Source of the DNA: Paracandidimonas soli
Lineage (GTDB): Bacteria; Pseudomonadota; Gammaproteobacteria; Burkholderiales; Burkholderiaceae_B
DNA length: 64,000 nt
Direction of reading: 5' to 3'
NCBI RefSeq assembly: GCF_004342005.1
Contig: NZ_SMBX01000003.1
Location: forward strand, 310,001 to 374,000
Numbering within the stretch: the stretch's first letter is position 1; each line of letters starts with the position of its first letter. Below are positions 41,897 through 49,647 of the stretch, in pieces. The notes under the pieces are model-generated. The model was not told the DNA's origin. It searched no databases and saw nothing but the letters and a program-made list of their open reading frames with translations. The translations under genes and the position numbers were made by a program.

Positions 41897-42889
41897 ATGA
41901 AAGTATTCAAAAAACTGCTTGGCGCCGGAGTCCTAAGCGCCCTCATGTTCGCTTCGCCGTCCCACGCTTTGAACATGGATGTCGGGCATACGCTGACCAC
42001 GGACAGCCCTTTTCACGTCGGCACGCAGAAATTCGCCGATATCCTGAAAGAAAAATCGAACGGAAAAATCAATGTCACGGTATTTCCTCACTCGCAGCTG
42101 GGAGGAGAACTGACCATGATTCAAGGCGCTGTGGCTGGCGCCACGGATCTGTTCGTCACAGGCCAGCCCACTCTGAACAATGTCGTGAAAGAGTTCCTTG
42201 TTTTCGACGCGCCGTTCCTGTTCGACAATGTTGCTCAGGCCAATGAGATTCTGAGCGGGCCTGCGGGCGATAAATTTCTGGACATTCTTCCCAAGTATGG
42301 CCTGGTTGGCCTGGGCTGGTTTTCCGCGATCGAACGCAACGTATTTGGCAACAGGGCCATCAATTCCGTCGACGACTTGAAGGGCATGAAAATACGCGTC
42401 ATCCAGTCGCCGGGATATGTGGAAAGCTACAAGGCACTGGGCGCCCAGCCCACTCCAATGGCTTACTCCGAACTTTACTTGGCATTACAGCAAAAAGTCA
42501 TCGATGGCGCTGAAACAACCCCCGATCAATTCGTGTCCGATAAGTTCATCGAGGTTTCCAAGTACTTCAGCATGACACATGTCAATATTCATCCTGCCTT
42601 GCTGATCATGTCCAAGACGCGTTGGGACTCTTTTTCCACAGACGAGCAGAAGATGGTCAAGGAGGCGGCCGATGAGGCAATGGCCTACGCTCGAGAGTAC
42701 TATCACAAGGTCTATGACGAAGGGATGAAGACCATGAAGGAAAAGGGCGTCACGATCGTTCAGCCAAGCAATCTCGAGTCCTTGATCGAAGCGACGAGGC
42801 CTGTCGTGAAAAAGCTGATTGGCGAGGCTCCCAATGGGCAGGAACTCTATGATGCTTTGATGGCAGCCAAGGAAAAAGCCGGAAAGTAA
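41897..42889 (+). CDS. TRAP transporter substrate-binding protein (DctP family)
   Basis: A 330-aa periplasmic receptor with signal peptide ending SPSHALNM. Family features: GKINVTVFPHSQLGGELTMIQ, LKGMKIRVIQSPGYVESYKALGAQPTPM (the ligand-binding Arg is in MKIRV), YLALQQKVIDGAETTPDQF. These are close to the words of uronate-binding DctP proteins I recall, but that similarity is from memory. AAGGAG lies 7 nt before the ATG. A strong hairpin follows the stop. Confidence 0.93.
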   Translation: MKVFKKLLGAGVLSALMFASPSHALNMDVGHTLTTDSPFHVGTQKFADILKEKSNGKINVTVFPHSQLGGELTMIQGAVAGATDLFVTGQPTLNNVVKEFLVFDAPFLFDNVAQANEILSGPAGDKFLDILPKYGLVGLGWFSAIERNVFGNRAINSVDDLKGMKIRVIQSPGYVESYKALGAQPTPMAYSELYLALQQKVIDGAETTPDQFVSDKFIEVSKYFSMTHVNIHPALLIMSKTRWDSFSTDEQKMVKEAADEAMAYAREYYHKVYDEGMKTMKEKGVTIVQPSNLESLIEATRPVVKKLIGEAPNGQELYDALMAAKEKAGK

Positions 42890-42899
42890 TTGCTCCCCC

Positions 42900-42951
42900 G
42901 GGTCTCCGCGCCCGGTATGAGTCCATCATTCATACCGGGCGCGGAGGCCCG
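42900..42951 (+). other. Strong hairpin after the TRAP receptor gene
   Basis: A stem of about 20 bp (42900-42920 with 42930-42950, one mismatch) begins 10 nt after the dctP stop. No U-run follows, so it may stabilise the receptor mRNA or attenuate read-through into the uronate dehydrogenase gene. Confidence 0.75.
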
Positions 42952-43035
42952 GCATTCCAGACGCGGCGATCTGGAAGATCGTGATGACCTTGGCGGCTCT
43001 GCGGCTGGGCAGTGCTTTTTCGAATTGCAAATAGA

Positions 43036-43881
43036 ATGGATAACACGATGACTTGCTTCACGAAACCTGAAAACCTGCGTGTACTGATTACGGGAGCGGC
43101 CGGGAACATAGGAAAATGTCTGCGCGCTCATCTAAGCGGTCGCTATGGCCTATTGCGCCTGGCTGACATCGTGGAACAGGAGCCTGCGCGGGAAAACGAG
43201 GAAATCTGTGCGATCGACGTGCGGGATATCGATTCTATAGAACGTTGCATGCAAGGCATGGATTGTGTCATTCACCTGGCCGGGATCCCTGGCGCCGATG
43301 CCTGGGAGAAAATTCTCCCGATGAATATCGAAGGCTGCTACAACGTATTCGAGGCTGCTCGTCGCCAGAATGTGCCCCGGATTATCTTTGCCAGCTCGAA
43401 TCATGCCGTTGGCTACCATAGAAGGGAAAAATTCCTGGATAACACCGTGGAGCCCAGGCCTGATTCGCTATACGGGGTTTCGAAAGTCTTTGGAGAGGCA
43501 TTGGGCCGGATGTATGCGGACAAGTACGGTATGTCGGTCGCATGCCTGCGGATAGGAACATTCCGGACGCCGGACCATCCAAGTGAAGCGCGACAACTGT
43601 TGACCTGGATCAGCCATAGGGATATGGCGGAACTGGCGCGTTGCTGCATCGAGCATGAGTCGTATCACTTCGTCGTAGTCTACGGGGTATCGAACAATCT
43701 TCGCAACCGCTGGGATAACTCCAATGTGAAGTTCATGGGCTACCAGCCGCAAGACGACTCCGAGGTTTTCGCGGCGGAGATACTGGCCAAAGACATACCT
43801 GAAGATCCCATAGCAGCCCAGTTTCACGGGGGGTTCTACTGCCCCTTGGAGTTTGTCGGCACAACCGACAGGATCTCCTGA
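43036..43881 (+). CDS. udh: NAD-dependent uronate dehydrogenase-like protein
   Basis: A 281-aa extended SDR. VLITGAAGNIGKCLRAHL is the cofactor motif; LRLADI after beta-2 is NAD-type; VIHLAGI, ASSNHAVGYH, catalytic LYGVSKVFGE (Tyr-x3-Lys), and CLRIGTF follow, then NRWDNS and GYQPQDD. This order matches Agrobacterium-type uronate dehydrogenase, which oxidises glucuronate or galacturonate to the aldaro-lactone. Start is uncertain: ATG at 43036 or 43048, neither with a strong ribosome site. The SMP-30 lactonase gene 57 bp downstream would open the lactone product. Confidence 0.85.
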   Translation: MDNTMTCFTKPENLRVLITGAAGNIGKCLRAHLSGRYGLLRLADIVEQEPARENEEICAIDVRDIDSIERCMQGMDCVIHLAGIPGADAWEKILPMNIEGCYNVFEAARRQNVPRIIFASSNHAVGYHRREKFLDNTVEPRPDSLYGVSKVFGEALGRMYADKYGMSVACLRIGTFRTPDHPSEARQLLTWISHRDMAELARCCIEHESYHFVVVYGVSNNLRNRWDNSNVKFMGYQPQDDSEVFAAEILAKDIPEDPIAAQFHGGFYCPLEFVGTTDRIS

Positions 43882-43938
43882 GCCCTTCAGTTTGGATTGC
43901 TGCAGCGCATGCAGTAGCGCAGTCACGACGGAGACATT

Positions 43939-44853
43939 ATGTACGCCGCCCCACCAGCCATTGAAGCCCAAATCTTTACCCGACTGCCTGACGCATTCCG
44001 CAAACCGGCAGGCACTTCCGAGTGGCATCGCTACCAGCCGGGAAACCAGCCGCCGCACTCCTTGCTGGAGGGGCCGTCATTCGACGCCCAGGGCCGCTTG
44101 TATTGCGTGGACGTCCCCTGGGGACGCGTATTCCGGATCGATACGCGAGGCCGGTTCGAGCTGGTTGCCGAATACGATGGCGAGCCTAATGGCCTGAAAA
44201 TCCACCAGGATGGACGTATCTTCATTGCGGACTATGCGCGTGGCATTGTCCTTCTGGATCCGGAAACCGGCGTGGTGGAGCCGGTCCTCGAGCGAGTCCA
44301 TCTCGAGCGCCTCAAGGCTGTCAACGATCTGGTATTCGCTTCCAATGGCGATCTGTATTTCACCGACCAGGGCCTGACCGGCTGGCATGACCAGACGGGC
44401 CGCGTCTTCAGACGTCGCGCGGACGGCCGCGTCGATTGTCTGCTGGACAACGTACCTAGCCCCAATGGTTTGGTATTGGATCCGAGCGAATCAGTGCTTT
44501 ACGTCGCTGTGACGCGGGCGAATGCCATTTGGCGCGTTCCGCTGACACGCGAAGGCAATGTCACCAAGGTCGGCACCTTCATCCAAATGTCCGGTGGGGG
44601 AGGGCCTGACGGTCTGGCGATCGACGAGGAAGGCAACCTTGCGGTAGCGCATGTGGGCCTGGGCGCGGTCTGGCTGTTCAGTAATCGGGGGGAGCCCATG
44701 CTGCGCATCAATTCCCCGCTGGGGCAATTGACCACGAATGTTGCTTTTGGAGGTCCGGAGCGCAAGACGCTTTATATTACAGAGTCGGAATCGGGGTCGA
44801 TCCTGACGGCGCCGATGCCGGTGTCGGGCCGTGTCATGTATTCGGGAGTCTGA
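43939..44853 (+). CDS. SMP-30/gluconolactonase family protein
   Basis: A 304-aa six-bladed beta-propeller lactonase. LEGPSFDAQGRLYCVDVPWGRV (with the metal Glu in LEGP), GEPNGLKIHQDGRIFIADY, LKAVNDLVFASNGDLYFTD (metal Asn), SPNGLVLDPSESVLYVAVT and GPDGLAIDEEGNLAVAH (metal Asp) mark the blades. It likely hydrolyses the aldarolactone made by the uronate dehydrogenase encoded just upstream. No signal peptide is visible, so it should be cytoplasmic. Confidence 0.87.
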   Translation: MYAAPPAIEAQIFTRLPDAFRKPAGTSEWHRYQPGNQPPHSLLEGPSFDAQGRLYCVDVPWGRVFRIDTRGRFELVAEYDGEPNGLKIHQDGRIFIADYARGIVLLDPETGVVEPVLERVHLERLKAVNDLVFASNGDLYFTDQGLTGWHDQTGRVFRRRADGRVDCLLDNVPSPNGLVLDPSESVLYVAVTRANAIWRVPLTREGNVTKVGTFIQMSGGGGPDGLAIDEEGNLAVAHVGLGAVWLFSNRGEPMLRINSPLGQLTTNVAFGGPERKTLYITESESGSILTAPMPVSGRVMYSGV

Positions 44854-44887
44854 ACGGGACAGGTCCGCAGAGTCCCGGACGTTGGGG

Positions 44888-44911
44888 ATGGGCCTGCACT
44901 GGCAGACCCAT
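44888..44911. terminator. Hairpin between convergent lactonase and MFS genes
   Basis: ATGGGcCTGC (44888-44897) pairs with GCAGaCCCAT (44902-44911), one mismatch, 4-nt loop. No U-run is present; a weak terminator candidate. Confidence 0.4.
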
Positions 44912-44935
44912 GGCCGATTTCAGGCGGGGAGTGAC

Positions 44936-46150
44936 TCACAGTCCGGCATGCCGCCGCAAGCTGCGTGCAAACGCCCAGCCGAGCACGACGAGTCCAGCCC
45001 CGCAGCCCGCCATCAGCGGCAGCGTCGACGTTGCATTCACCAGTTCCGCGCCCAGGGCGACGCCGAAAGATTGGCCCAGGAACAGCAGGCTGGCATACAG
45101 CGAAACGGCGATGGCGCGCTGATGCTCGGAAATCTGAGTGGCGTTGGCCTGCAGCGTGCCGTGCAGGCAGTAGAAGCCCAGGCCGAACAGGGCGCAGGCG
45201 GGCAGCGCCCAGGGCCAGCGGGGGGCCAGGGCCATGGCAAGGCCTATCAGCATGATGGCGCCTCCGAGGCGCGCCAGGCCGGGCTCTCCCAGGCGCCGCA
45301 GCAGCTGGCGGGCAGTGCGGCTGTAGATCAGTCCGCCGACTCCATACAGGGTAACCATGGCGCCGGAGGCCGAAACCGAAATGCCGTGATATGTCTGCAG
45401 GTGCAAGGGCATGAAGGCTAGCGCGCTGAAGACCATGGCGCCTTCGAGGAAGGCGACGATGAACAGGATCTGGGCCCAGCGGCTGGACAGGATGGTGCGA
45501 GCGCCCGTGATGTAGTCGCGCATGCGGGCCTGCCCCGCAGGCTGGAAGCGGGGCTGGCGCCGCAGATTATGGGCCAGCAGCAGGGCCGCGGCGGCGAACA
45601 GTACGGCGATGATCACGAAATTGACGCGCCAGTGCCAGGTTTCGGACACGATGCCGCCAATCCACTGGCCGGTCATCATGCCGATGATGGTGGCGCCCAG
45701 CAGTTGGGCCAGCGTGGCCTGCCGCTGTTCGTAGGGGGTGTTGTCGCCGACCCAGGCCAGCGTCAGGGGGATGATGCCCGCGGCCATTCCACCGGCCATG
45801 AAGCGGCTGGCGATCAGGCTCTCCAGGCTCGGCGCCAGCGCGCCCCAGATGGCGCTGATCATGCAGCCGACGAGAACGAGCAGAATCATGCGCAGCTTGC
45901 CCCAGCGTTCGGCGGCGGGGCCGTAGATCAACTGCATCAGGCCGTAGGCGATGGCGAAGCCCGACACGACGGCAGCCGTCTGCGCGGTGGAGGTATCGAA
46001 CTCCCGGGCCAGCGGGCCTAGCAGTGTGTCGCAGATCCGCATGGACGCCATGCTGGCGTAGCCCGACAGCATCAGGGCCAGGAAAAGGCCGGGAGGGATC
46101 TGGCTGGAAGCGGTGGCGGCCGGGGTGCTGCGCGCGGACGCAGAGCTCAT
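44936..46150 (-). CDS. MFS transporter
   Basis: A 404-aa, 12-helix MFS protein. It begins with a Ser/Ala/Thr-rich tail, then PPGLFLALMLSGYASMASMRICDTLLGPLARE. The first-half cytoplasmic loop reads YGPAAERWGKLRM, and the second half has SRTARQLLRRLGEP. It resembles drug or metabolite exporters of the MFS_1 group; the substrate is unknown. The ATG at 46150 is selected by GAGGGAG 5-6 nt upstream. Confidence 0.88.
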   Translation of the reverse strand: MSSASARSTPAATASSQIPPGLFLALMLSGYASMASMRICDTLLGPLAREFDTSTAQTAAVVSGFAIAYGLMQLIYGPAAERWGKLRMILLVLVGCMISAIWGALAPSLESLIASRFMAGGMAAGIIPLTLAWVGDNTPYEQRQATLAQLLGATIIGMMTGQWIGGIVSETWHWRVNFVIIAVLFAAAALLLAHNLRRQPRFQPAGQARMRDYITGARTILSSRWAQILFIVAFLEGAMVFSALAFMPLHLQTYHGISVSASGAMVTLYGVGGLIYSRTARQLLRRLGEPGLARLGGAIMLIGLAMALAPRWPWALPACALFGLGFYCLHGTLQANATQISEHQRAIAVSLYASLLFLGQSFGVALGAELVNATSTLPLMAGCGAGLVVLGWAFARSLRRHAGL

Positions 46151-46438
46151 GCGGGCTCCCTCGAGTCGGTCCGCAGCGCACGGCGCCGGGACATGGGGGC
46201 ATCGAAGACGACCGGTCTGGGACAGAAAAAAGGCATGGCGTTTTCCAGCGTGGCACAAAAACCTGCCATAGTGTATCGCGAGGCAGTCGGCATGACAGCC
46301 GCGCATCCGCGTGTCGCCGCCGCCAGCGGTCCGGACGCAGGATGAGATGTGTTACTTTGAAACAGTCCTATCTTTATTCCCTTTAAGCGGCCATAGTGGA
46401 CGCAGGGATATTTTTCCCTGGTAAATTTAGGACTTACA

Positions 46439-46648
46439 TTGAAAACAGAAACAGGTATAGTGAAGTGGTTCAATAACGAGAAAGGCTTCGGCTTTATCAT
46501 GCCGGAGCTTGGCGGGAAGGATCTCTTCGCTCACTACACTGAAATCCAGGGCTCCGGACACAAGACTCTCGAAGAGAACCAGCGTGTTTCGTTCGTAGCC
46601 GGAACCGGCCAAAAAGGCCCTTGCGCCACGCAAATTCAAGTTATCTAA
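46439..46648 (+). CDS. Cold-shock domain protein
   Basis: A 69-aa single cold-shock domain. [18 protein letters not shown] holds RNP1 (KGFGFI), and [10 protein letters not shown] the RNP2-like strand. RNP2 normally reads V/I-F-V-H; here the F-A-H form is a variant. It binds single-stranded RNA/DNA as a chaperone. The start is a TTG at 46439 with AGGA about 6 nt upstream. A long leader (46151-46438) with no gene precedes it, common for cold-shock mRNAs. Two hairpins follow the stop. Confidence 0.92.
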   Translation: MKTETGIVKWFNNEKGFGFIMPELGGKDLFAHYTEIQGSGHKTLEENQRVSFVAGTGQKGPCATQIQVI

Positions 46649-46654
46649 GGGTTT

Positions 46655-46731
46655 GTCTACTCTGTTCGAGTAGACAGGCGCGAGCTTAGTCGAGGCCGGA
46701 CCGATGAAACATCGGGACCGGCCTTTTCTTT
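46655..46731 (+). terminator. Tandem hairpins ending the cold-shock gene
   Basis: A short stem (TGTCTACTC with GAGTAGACA) is followed by GGCCGG/CCGGCC (46694-46699 with 46718-46723), strengthened by CGATG/CATCG inside, then a TTTTCTTTTT run. The second is a classical Rho-independent terminator. Confidence 0.9.
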
Positions 46732-46782
46732 TTCTGCGGCCGGAACAGGCCGCCCGCTATGGTACGGGGCGGATACAGTCTC

Positions 46783-46831
46783 TATAATCAGCCGGAACAG
46801 CCGGCCTGCCGCAACAGGCCGGCTGTATTTT
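46783..46831 (+). promoter_or_regulatory. Promoter -10 and 5' hairpin of the EamA gene
   Basis: TATAAT at 46783-46788 lacks a clear -35. About 9 nt downstream a perfect 12-bp stem (46797-46808 with 46815-46826) is followed by ATTTTG. If transcription starts near 46795, the mRNA would begin with this stem, acting as a 5' stabiliser or an early attenuator. Confidence 0.4.
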
Positions 46832-46870
46832 GAGACCGACACCTGACATATCCGGGATTTCATCACCGCC

Positions 46871-47806
46871 ATGAGCAGCGCATCCGCCCGACCGCCTTCC
46901 GGCCCGACGACAGGGCAGCGTTTCTGGACGGGTTTCGGTCTGGCCGTCGTCGGCGCCATCCTGTTTTCCTCCAAAGCCGTCGTGGCCAAGCTGACCTATC
47001 GCTATGGCGTCGATGCGCTGACGGTAATCGGCTTTCGCATGATGCTGTCGGCGCCGTTTTTCATCGCGATCGGCGCATGGCAGGCGTGGGCCGCGCACAA
47101 GGGAAGGCTGCCGAGGCTCGGCCTGAAAGACTCCCTGCGGGTGGCGTTTCTGGGATTCCTGGGCTATTACCTGTCCAGCTATCTGGATTTCCTGGGCCTG
47201 CAATACATTACCGCCGGCCTCGAGCGCCTGATCCTGTTTCTGTCGCCCACTTTCGTGCTGCTGATCACGGCCATCTGGTTGAAGCGGCCCATCGGAAGGA
47301 GGCAGTGGTTCGCGCTGGCGCTTTCCTATACCGGGGTGGTCCTGGTGTTCGTGCATGACCTGTCGTTCGGTGGCGACGACGTCATGCTGGGGTCGGCATT
47401 CGTGCTGGCGGCGGCGCTGACGTATGCCTTTTACCTGATCTCATCGGGGGAGTTGCTCAAGCGCATAGGTTCCACGCGGCTGGTGGCGTATGCCATGACG
47501 GTGTCTTCCATTGTCACCCTGATCCATTTCTTTGCGGTGCATTCGTGGGAGGGATTGCGGCAGGCGCCTGAGGTCTACCAGCTGTCGCTGGTGCACGCGG
47601 TCCTGCAGACCGTGCTGCCGGTATTCCTGACGATGTGGGGCGTGGCGCGGATAGGTGCGCCGCTGGTCGCGCAACTGGGCATGATCGGCCCGGTTTCTGT
47701 GCTGTTCCTGGCTGCATGGTTGCTGGGCGAGCCGATCACGGTGCTCCAGCTCGTCGGGACGGCCATTGTGCTGGCGGGCATTCTCGTGCTGGGTCGCCGC
47801 AGCTGA
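46871..47806 (+). CDS. DMT-superfamily EamA-type exporter
   Basis: A 311-aa protein with ten helices in two EamA repeats: GAILFSSKAVVAKLTYRYGVDALTVIGFRM in the first, and GPVSVLFLAAWLLGEPITVLQLVGTAIVLAGI at the end of the second. Exports a small metabolite; the substrate is unknown. No clear ribosome site before the ATG. It is unrelated to the riboswitch-linked DMT gene at 24655 beyond family membership. Confidence 0.9.
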   Translation: MSSASARPPSGPTTGQRFWTGFGLAVVGAILFSSKAVVAKLTYRYGVDALTVIGFRMMLSAPFFIAIGAWQAWAAHKGRLPRLGLKDSLRVAFLGFLGYYLSSYLDFLGLQYITAGLERLILFLSPTFVLLITAIWLKRPIGRRQWFALALSYTGVVLVFVHDLSFGGDDVMLGSAFVLAAALTYAFYLISSGELLKRIGSTRLVAYAMTVSSIVTLIHFFAVHSWEGLRQAPEVYQLSLVHAVLQTVLPVFLTMWGVARIGAPLVAQLGMIGPVSVLFLAAWLLGEPITVLQLVGTAIVLAGILVLGRRS

Positions 47807-47841
47807 CCTTCCGGGCTCCGGCCGCGGCATCCTGATGCGGG

Positions 47842-49011
47842 TCAGCGGCGCTGCATCATCTGTTCCAGATGTTCGCGATGCACGTCATGGGTGACGAAGC
47901 CCGATGTATTGTCCGGCATGGCCAGGCGCGCGGGATCCTGCAGCGTGGCGCGGATGTCTTCCAGTCCGCTGTTCCAGTGGTCGCGCATGCTGGCAAGCCC
48001 GAACTGGAAATCCTTGTAGTTGCGTTCGTACGGCTTGTTCCGGTAGATGAGATGGATGACGTTGTAGCGCTTGGCGCAGGCCAGTTCCTCCGCCATCTGG
48101 CAGTAGGCGTCGCTGCGGCGCACTTCGTCCGGAACGGCGTCCAGAATGTGCCGCAGCAGATGGCGCCTGTATTGCGTCCAGCGCATCTGCTCGGTGACCA
48201 TGCGGGTGCGGCTGGAATAGCGGATTTCCTTGATGCGGTCGGCGACTTCCGTCATGCTGGCGGGCACTCGTCCGCGGGCGCTCCATAGATCCACCTGGAA
48301 GACCAGCGTATCGCGCTGGGGACGTTCTTCCAGCACATAAGAGAGCGGAGTGTTGGACACCAGGCCGCCGTCCCAGAAATATTCTCCGTCGATCTCCACG
48401 GCGGGAAAGGCGGGCGGCAGGGCGCCCGACGCCATGAAGTGCTCGGCCCGCAGCGGGATGCGCCGGTTGTCGAAGTAGGTGAAATTGCCGCTACTTACGT
48501 TGACGGCGCCGACGGAAACCTGCAGCTCTCCTGCATTGATGCGGTCGAAGTCGCACAGCCGCTCCAGCGTGTCCTTCAGCGGCCGTATGTCGTAGAAACT
48601 GGTTTCCGCGGGGTCTCCCTGGCCGACCAGGCTGGGAGGCGGGAAGCGGGGATGGAAGAAGCCGTTCCGGCCGCCCATGAGGGCGCTGCCCGCATGCCAG
48701 GCGCTGATCATCTGGCGCGTGGCATCGTTGATGTTGAACATGGATTGCTCGATGAAGGCATCCATCATCGGGCCAACGGGCGGCTGGCAGATGGTTTCCC
48801 AGAACTCTTTCAGGCGGGTCACCCGGGTTTCGGGCGGATTGCCCGCGATGACGGCGGTGTTCAGCGCGCCGATGGAAATGCCGGAGATCGTGCCGGGATG
48901 GATGCCCGCTTCATGCAGGCCTTCGAAGACGCCTGCCTGATAGGCGCCCAGTGCGCCTCCGCCCTGGAATACCAGGGCAATGGACTCGTAGGGAGGCAGT
49001 GAGAATGTCAT
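47842..49011 (-). CDS. Patatin-like phospholipase family protein
   Basis: A 389-aa protein with the patatin domain in the first ~210 residues: oxyanion loop FQGGGALGAYQ, catalytic serine in GISIGALN (GxSxG), and catalytic aspartate in DGGLVSN. After it comes a helical region (MVTEQMRWTQYRRHLLRHILD, MAEELACAKRYNVIHLIY) like that of DUF3734-bearing bacterial patatins. It probably hydrolyses acyl esters of lipids; the location is not clear, as no signal peptide is visible. Confidence 0.9.
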   Translation of the reverse strand: MTFSLPPYESIALVFQGGGALGAYQAGVFEGLHEAGIHPGTISGISIGALNTAVIAGNPPETRVTRLKEFWETICQPPVGPMMDAFIEQSMFNINDATRQMISAWHAGSALMGGRNGFFHPRFPPPSLVGQGDPAETSFYDIRPLKDTLERLCDFDRINAGELQVSVGAVNVSSGNFTYFDNRRIPLRAEHFMASGALPPAFPAVEIDGEYFWDGGLVSNTPLSYVLEERPQRDTLVFQVDLWSARGRVPASMTEVADRIKEIRYSSRTRMVTEQMRWTQYRRHLLRHILDAVPDEVRRSDAYCQMAEELACAKRYNVIHLIYRNKPYERNYKDFQFGLASMRDHWNSGLEDIRATLQDPARLAMPDNTSGFVTHDVHREHLEQMMQRR

Positions 49012-49101
49012 GCGCTGCGCCTGTCGTGGTTGACTATGGACAGTGTAGCGGAAAGCGCGGCGCGGGCGCGATCGCGCCTGTGCGAAATGAGCGCCGGCGG
49101 A

Positions 49102-49488
49102 TCAGAAGAACCAGGACAGCGGCGAGCGCTTCAGTGCAATGCCGATGATGTAGACGAAGATGGCGATCGCAATGAGCGCGGCAATGCCGCGGCTGGTTGC
49201 AGTGCGCCCGCGCTTGATGGCAAAGCTGCCGACCATGATATAGGCGATGAGAAGCACGATCTTGAGCAGCAGCCAGGGCTGGTTCGCGGCCTCTCCAAGC
49301 AGAGTGGCGAGTATGACGCCACAGAGCAGCAGAATGGAATCGACGACATGGGGCAAAACCCGGACCAGCTTGTGCTGCAGGGCGGGAGAGCTGGTGACGG
49401 ACCAGTAGGCGCGGATGACGAAGAGCAGCAGGCTGAGCCCGGCCGCAGTCATGTGGAGATGCTTGATGGGAAGGTAGTAGCTGAACAT
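49102..49488 (-). CDS. SirB2-family membrane protein
   Basis: A 128-aa integral membrane protein with four helices. PIKHLHMTAAGLSLLLFVIRAYWSV at the N-terminus, ALQHKLVRVLPHVVDSILLLCGVIL, and GSFAIKRGRTATSRGIAALIAI match SirB2 proteins. The function of the family is not established. The start is the ATG at 49488; there is no good ribosome site. An in-frame extension to 49605 lacks family sequence. Confidence 0.8.
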   Translation of the reverse strand: MFSYYLPIKHLHMTAAGLSLLLFVIRAYWSVTSSPALQHKLVRVLPHVVDSILLLCGVILATLLGEAANQPWLLLKIVLLIAYIMVGSFAIKRGRTATSRGIAALIAIAIFVYIIGIALKRSPLSWFF

Positions 49489-49647
49489 GATGCGTTTGTG
49501 CGAATGGAGGCAAGTGGGCGGGTATGCATGCGGCGGACATCCGGCGATGCAGGATGCGCAGCCGTTGCGGCTGCCGGGGCCATCCGGCGCCGACGCGATC
49601 ATCAAGTATAGCGGGACGCCGGAGGGTTTGTACGCGATAAGCCTGTT

